Notes under the pieces: model-generated
The model's database searches: none
What the model saw: the letters and a program-made list of their open reading frames with translations, nothing else
Told to the model about the DNA's origin: nothing
Shown: positions 26,312 through 29,261 of the stretch, one piece after another
Position numbering within the stretch: position 1 is the first letter of the stretch
Layout: every line of letters begins with the position of its first letter
Virus record (IMG/VR): IMGVR_UViG_3300044617_001170
Coordinates: 1 to 29,261 of that record
From: a virus
DNA length: 29,261 nt
Direction: 5' to 3' (one strand)
Position numbers and translations under genes: made by a program

Positions 26312-26803
26312 ATGAATATTATGAATAGCCCAATAGAAGATGTTCGACAAACTGGTTCTGGGATTATTCAAGGTGCAAGCCACACTTGCCATGTGTTGAA
26401 TCATAAGGTAAGAAATAAGATTATTATTAAGGCTGTGTGTGATCTGAGGAAGATTGCCAAAGATTTTGATAGTATCGCTTGTTGCGGAGTAAGCGGTCTG
26501 ATGGTTGTGCCACAGATTGCCGAGATTCTTAATAAAAACATTTTGGTGGTACGCAAAGATGAAAGAAGATATAGCGATTTTACAACTGAGGGGGTTGCTC
26601 CTTTTAGGTACGTGGTTGTTGATGATCTTATTTGCTCTGGAAAAACGATAAAGCATATTCAGGATACCGTTAAAGAAGAATATCCAAGAGCAAGAGCATT
26701 GGGCGTATATTGCTATATGCCAGAAGAATGTGGATATCCTGCTACTGACGAAGGATCTAAACTTTGTGAGCGTGATTTGGGGCTGCCTCTCCTAAATCTA
26801 TAG
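26312..26803 (+). CDS. Phosphoribosyltransferase-like protein
   Basis: This 163-residue protein has the type I phosphoribosyltransferase layout: CCGVSGLMVVPQIAEILNKNILVVRKDE (an early PRPP-pyrophosphate loop region and Lys) and the PRPP-binding signature VVVDDLICSGKT at about residues 100-111. It would transfer phosphoribose to a base or act as a regulator. No clear ribosome binding site precedes the ATG; a second ATG follows at 26321. It lies directly after the tRNA-like element and its end overlaps module E15. The substrate cannot be predicted. Confidence 0.85.
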   Translation: MNIMNSPIEDVRQTGSGIIQGASHTCHVLNHKVRNKIIIKAVCDLRKIAKDFDSIACCGVSGLMVVPQIAEILNKNILVVRKDERRYSDFTTEGVAPFRYVVVDDLICSGKTIKHIQDTVKEEYPRARALGVYCYMPEECGYPATDEGSKLCERDLGLPLLNL

Positions 26804-26929
26804 CCCGTAAGACTTTACAACAAGTCTGCGGTGCCCGCCTCGACGCAAACTCTTGGCAGCAAACGACTTACGACGAATAGTTTTTTTCGCAAGTTTGCCT
26901 GTTGACACGCCGATAACATACTGTATAAT
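26794..26929 (+). promoter_or_regulatory. Operator module E15 and promoter
   Basis: Site A AAATCTAT-N7-AAGACTTT starts at 26794, inside the last codons of the previous gene, and site B AAACTCTT-N7-AACGACTT at 26847. The promoter is TTGACA at 26902, 16 bp with GCCGATAAC, TATAAT at 26924, 108 bp from the module start. Confidence 0.87.
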
Positions 26930-26971
26930 CAGTGCATCAGAGAACGAGAAACCTACACGAAGGAGTTAGAT

Positions 26972-27919
26972 ATGCCTGCTGCTGTTGAACAGATGATGTT
27001 TGTTGGTGCTACCCCTTGGCACGGTCTTGGCAATAAGGTCGATGCTGATATTAGCGTCGAAGATGCTATTGTCGCTGCCGGTCTGGATTGGGAAGTTGGA
27101 CTTAAGGATCTGCAAACCGTTGACGGTGTTCCGGTTTCGCATCGTGCTACATACCGTAAGACTGACGGTAGTATCCTTGGCGTTGTTGGGCCGCGTTATA
27201 CGCCGCTCCAGAATAAGGATTCTTTTGATTGGTTCCAGCCATTTATTGACGCTGGTGAGTGCGGCATCCATACCGCTGGTTCGCTCCACAGTGGTCAAAA
27301 GGTTTGGGTTCTCGCACAACTCAACCGTGATAGCAGCGAGATTGTTCGTGGTGATGATGTTAGTAAGTTTATTCTGCTTAGTAACTCGCACGATGGCACA
27401 ACTGCGATTCGTGTTGGCTATACGCCTATTCGTGTCGTATGCGTGAATACTCTGGCTATGGCCCATAATAATAAGAGTAGCCAACTTATTAGGATTCGCC
27501 ATACTCGTTCCAGCAAGAATAATCTGGAACAGGTTCGTGATATCATGGATAATATCAATGCACAGTTTGAGGCTACTGCGGAGCAGTTCCGATTTCTTGC
27601 GTCGAAGAACTTTAATCAGGGCGATATTCGTCGCTATGTAAAGACGATGCTTGGTATCGAAGGTACTGTTGATGATGATATTAAGACTCGCACCCGTAAT
27701 ATCATGGACGAGATTCTGGCCCTCGTTGAAGGCCCGAAGCAATCGGCCACGAATGTGCGTGGTACTTGGTGGGCTGCTTATAATGGTTACAATGAATATC
27801 TGAACTATAATAAGGGTCGAACTGAGGATAATCGCCTCGACTCTCTCTGGTTCGGTGCTAATGCTAACGACAATATCAAGGCCTTGGAAAAGGCGATGGA
27901 GTTTGCGAACGCCGTTTGA
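26972..27919 (+). CDS. DUF932 phage/plasmid-like protein
   Basis: This 315-residue protein is recognisable as DUF932 (TIGR03299-type) from its start (PWHGLGNKVD), then RTHRATYRKTDGSILGVVGPRYTPLQN-like wording, GECGIHTAGSLHSGQKVWVLAQL, LLSNSHDGTTAIRVGYTPIRVVCVNTL and a helical C-terminal half. The family is common on phages and plasmids; its biochemical role is not established. AAGGAG precedes the ATG. Codon use is strongly G/C-ending compared with neighbours, suggesting high expression. It has its own promoter (E15) and terminator. Confidence 0.92.
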   Translation: MPAAVEQMMFVGATPWHGLGNKVDADISVEDAIVAAGLDWEVGLKDLQTVDGVPVSHRATYRKTDGSILGVVGPRYTPLQNKDSFDWFQPFIDAGECGIHTAGSLHSGQKVWVLAQLNRDSSEIVRGDDVSKFILLSNSHDGTTAIRVGYTPIRVVCVNTLAMAHNNKSSQLIRIRHTRSSKNNLEQVRDIMDNINAQFEATAEQFRFLASKNFNQGDIRRYVKTMLGIEGTVDDDIKTRTRNIMDEILALVEGPKQSATNVRGTWWAAYNGYNEYLNYNKGRTEDNRLDSLWFGANANDNIKALEKAMEFANAV

Positions 27920-27944
27920 TCTTCGTGGCAGGGTGATCTGAGGG

Positions 27945-27983
27945 GAACCGCCGTGGGAGCAATCCTGCGGCGGTTCTTCTTTT
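27945..27983 (+). terminator. Rho-independent terminator after the DUF932 gene
   Basis: GAACCGCCG/CGGCGGTTC stem (9 bp), a 14-base loop and TTCTTTT tail. Confidence 0.9.
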
Positions 27984-28004
27984 GATATTTAGACCACTCG
28001 ACGT

Positions 28005-28135
28005 AAACCCTTATCAGACAAGACTTTGCGAAAAACGGGGCCGCGAAATTTTGTCATAAACTGTTGTGGCTACTAGACTTAGCGAAAGTATCTCACAACC
28101 ACCCTATAGACGGCGGGCCAGATTGACGATACAAT
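28005..28135 (+). promoter_or_regulatory. Operator module E16 and weak promoter
   Basis: Site A AAACCCTT-N7-AAGACTTT starts at 28005 and site B AAACTGTT-N7-CTAGACTT at 28058. The best promoter is TAGACG at 28107, 17 bp, TACAAT at 28130, 102 bp from the module start. The promoter assignment is uncertain. Confidence 0.75.
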
Positions 28136-28173
28136 GGATGTAAGTGCTGTGTCTGTAAGGAGTTAGGACAAGA

Positions 28174-28272
28174 ATGATATTTGATATTTTTAGTGTGAGT
28201 CTTATTACAATATATCTTATTCCTATTCTTTTGTCCTATGTAATCCACCAGATTTGCTGCCGTTGCTGTTAG
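28174..28272 (+). CDS. 32-residue membrane microprotein with Cys-rich end
   Basis: MIFDIFSVSLITIYLIPILL continues to a short tail ending ICCRCC. One membrane span is followed by four cysteines in six residues. AAGGAG lies 11 bases upstream. It fits the microprotein series in this window. Confidence 0.55.
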   Translation: MIFDIFSVSLITIYLIPILLSYVIHQICCRCC

Positions 28273-28313
28273 TCAGCCAATATTCCACAATAGTAATATG
28301 GTAGACTTGTCGT

Positions 28314-28363
28314 AACCCTATGAAACACAAGCACTTGCAACGAATAGTAACATGTGGTATAAT
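28314..28363 (+). promoter_or_regulatory. Partial operator (site B only) and promoter
   Basis: AACCCTAT-N7-AAGCACTT at 28314-28336; nothing like site A is present 53 bp upstream. The right half overlaps the -35 TTGCAA at 28335, followed by 17 bp and TATAAT at 28358. This placement differs from all other modules. Confidence 0.6.
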
Positions 28364-28481
28364 GGAGAGTGATGCAGGATAATAACCAGGTGGAATATTA
28401 TATAACGATTATTTATTCCCTAAAAATATTTTGCTATATGGAGTAGTCAAGGGTAGTCTGGATTGTTATGGGAGTCCTTAT

Positions 28482-28673
28482 ATGAAGCTTATTAAAGTTG
28501 TGATTGAATTGGGTGTTGATGATGAATATTGTTTAAATGATACCAGTACCGATGGTAACTATTACGACAAAGAAAAAATTGCTAAATATCTAAGTGATCA
28601 ACTTTATATTGATCCTGAGTTCTTTGGGGATTTTGGGCCAGAAAATATAGAGAATATTACGGAGTTAGAATGA
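28482..28673 (+). CDS. Small acidic hypothetical protein
   Basis: This 63-residue protein reads MKLIKVVIELGVDDEYCLND and ends with an acidic FFGDFGPENIENITELE. The ATG at 28482 has GGGAG 7-8 bases upstream; a TTG further upstream lacks this. It is the first of three overlapping genes. No family is recognised. Confidence 0.7.
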   Translation: MKLIKVVIELGVDDEYCLNDTSTDGNYYDKEKIAKYLSDQLYIDPEFFGDFGPENIENITELE

Positions 28674-28756
28674 TTACTATACTAATAATTTTGTTCTATG
28701 TGTCTTTTATAGCTTCTGGATTTCTTCTGTATAATTATGGAGGCACAAGATTGTGA
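28670..28756 (+). CDS. 28-residue membrane microprotein
   Basis: MITILIILFYVSFIASGFLL then a short polar tail. One span; the ATG overlaps the previous stop (ATGA) with GGAG upstream. Another member of the microprotein series. Confidence 0.62.
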   Translation: MITILIILFYVSFIASGFLLYNYGGTRL

Positions 28757-28950
28757 AAAATATTAATCAGATTATGAAAAGTCTAGAGAAAAAAGGTTTT
28801 ACGATTCAATATGGCAATGGTAGTATTGCTAAGATTTATCCTATTGATAATAGTCAACCCTTTTATTCTTTACATGTTGGTGAACGGGCGATTCATCCAC
28901 TGAAAAGATTTGCTAAGAAAAAATGGAATCTAGATATTAAAGATCTTTAG
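28753..28950 (+). CDS. Small basic hypothetical protein
   Basis: This 65-residue basic protein (MKNINQIMKSLEKKGFTIQY, AIHPLKRFAKKKWNLDI) resembles a small nucleic-acid-binding or toxin-like helix-strand fold: helix, two strands (IQYGNGSIAKIYPID), helix. It starts with GTG overlapping the previous stop (GTGA), with GGAGG 9 bases upstream. Its end overlaps the convergent DUF551 gene by 14 bases. Confidence 0.7.
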   Translation: MKNINQIMKSLEKKGFTIQYGNGSIAKIYPIDNSQPFYSLHVGERAIHPLKRFAKKKWNLDIKDL

Positions 28951-29131
28951 GAGCATCTGGTAAAGGCATCCAGTGTGTTATTCCTTTTATATTATTCAGT
29001 GGAGTCATTTTATTCTCTGGTTCTTCAAAATAATTTACAACATCAACATACGAATTTTTACCAATAAGTCTATGAATAATAATTCTGGTATATTGCTCTG
29101 GTTTTATTTCTGAAAATACCTTCCATTCCAT
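28937..29131 (-). CDS. DUF551 domain protein
   Basis: This 64-residue protein starts MEWKVFSEIKPEQYTRIIIH and ends GITHWMPLPDAPKDL, the recognisable DUF551 pattern (W, a strand, then ITHWMPLPxxP). The family is small and common in phages; its function is unknown. It is the second gene of a minus-strand block entering from the right, four bases after the partial gene. Confidence 0.85.
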   Translation of the reverse strand: MEWKVFSEIKPEQYTRIIIHRLIGKNSYVDVVNYFEEPENKMTPLNNIKGITHWMPLPDAPKDL

Positions 29132-29135
29132 AATA

Positions 29136-29261
29136 CTATTTTTTCTCAGAAACTTTTGCTGCTCCGAACGCTGGGGCTTGCGGTATTTGACTTTCTAATT
29201 CTGCTATCTTAACTCGTTGAGCTTCTATAATTCTCTGATAGTTTGTAAGTTCCAGATATAA
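29136..29261 (-). CDS. Partial CDS, coiled-coil C-terminus
   Basis: Forty-one residues at the right edge read YQRIIEAQRVKIAELESQI followed by an Ala/Pro linker and FGAAKVSEKK then stop. The heptad-like helix suggests a coiled coil. The N-terminus lies outside the window. Confidence 0.65.
   Translation of the reverse strand, partial: LYLELTNYQRIIEAQRVKIAELESQIPQAPAFGAAKVSEKK

Noticed and set aside
26966-27742. 258-codon minus-strand frame opposite the DUF932 gene
   Set aside because: The plus strand encodes a recognisable DUF932 protein with promoter, ribosome binding site and terminator.
12311-28080. Regularly recurring repeats as a CRISPR array
   Set aside because: Copies are 0.6-2 kb apart with genes between them and are imperfect; there are no short unique spacers and no cas genes.
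12311-28080. Modules as simple rho-independent terminators
   Set aside because: None is followed by a T-run, and the exact 53-bp offset to site B and phased distance to the promoter are not explained by termination alone.
1-29261. Integrase, attachment site, insertion sequence or lysis cassette
   Set aside because: No recombinase, transposase, terminal inverted repeats, endolysin or recognisable holin was found; the membrane microproteins are too short and too many to call holins.

Overview
This window is part of the genome of a tailed double-stranded DNA bacteriophage (Caudoviricetes, HK97-type head genes) or a prophage related to one. It carries a large terminase, portal, fused prohead protease/scaffold, decoration protein and major capsid protein. 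It also carries ten tRNA or tRNA-like genes and a dense set of very small genes with sigma70-like promoters (TTGACA / TATAAT or TAGAAT) and AAGGAG-type ribosome binding sites. No integrase, attachment site, insertion sequence or CRISPR array is visible. The host cannot be named from the sequence; it must be a bacterium with sigma70-type promoters and Shine-Dalgarno translation.

Layout. Positions 1-11,269 are one minus-strand operon, read right to left: small acidic protein, sigma factor with a Cys cluster, HTH/coiled-coil protein (possible small terminase), GDP-mannose 4,6-dehydratase, HNH nuclease, ERCC4-type nuclease, large terminase, portal, protease-scaffold, decoration protein, major capsid protein, a terminator, then neck/tail genes running off the left edge. 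Many neighbours overlap by a few bases. Positions 11,357-28,950 run mainly on the plus strand: an HTH/AT-hook protein and a secreted protein, then about 40 small genes and the tRNAs (Glu, Arg, Asp, Thr, intron-split Gln, Asn, Ser, Tyr, Lys and one tRNA-like element). The only minus-strand gene inside this part is an HNH endonuclease at 24.4-25.1 kb. At 28.9 kb a second minus-strand block begins (DUF551 protein and a partial coiled-coil protein).

The most striking content is a regulatory array in the plus-strand half. Sixteen modules of 76 bp, all in the same orientation, each hold two 23-bp inverted-repeat sites of the form AAANYCTT-N7-AAGACTTT. In all sixteen, the two sites start exactly 53 bp apart, about five helical turns, although the DNA between them is not conserved. 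Each module lies between the end of one transcription unit and the promoter of the next. The distances from module to -35 box fall mainly into three classes (about 97, 108 and 119 bp) that differ by one helical turn. This points to a DNA-binding regulator that contacts RNA polymerase from a fixed face of the helix. A second short motif, CGATA, recurs inside or just downstream of the same promoters. The HTH/AT-hook protein at 11.4 kb, just before the array, is an obvious but unproven candidate regulator.

Other notable content: a tRNA-Gln(UUG) gene split by a 199-nt group I intron of the kind known from cyanobacterial tRNA-Leu, with an HNH gene convergent on and overlapping its 3' end; a tRNA-Ser with the unusual anticodon ACU; a large structured RNA-like region of unknown class at 18.14-18.51 kb; a probable terminated small RNA at 19.87 kb; a three-copy repeat that follows RNA-type units; clusters of 20-35-residue single-span membrane proteins; a phage protein with a ribosomal L7/L12-like C-terminal domain; and two apparently leaderless genes.
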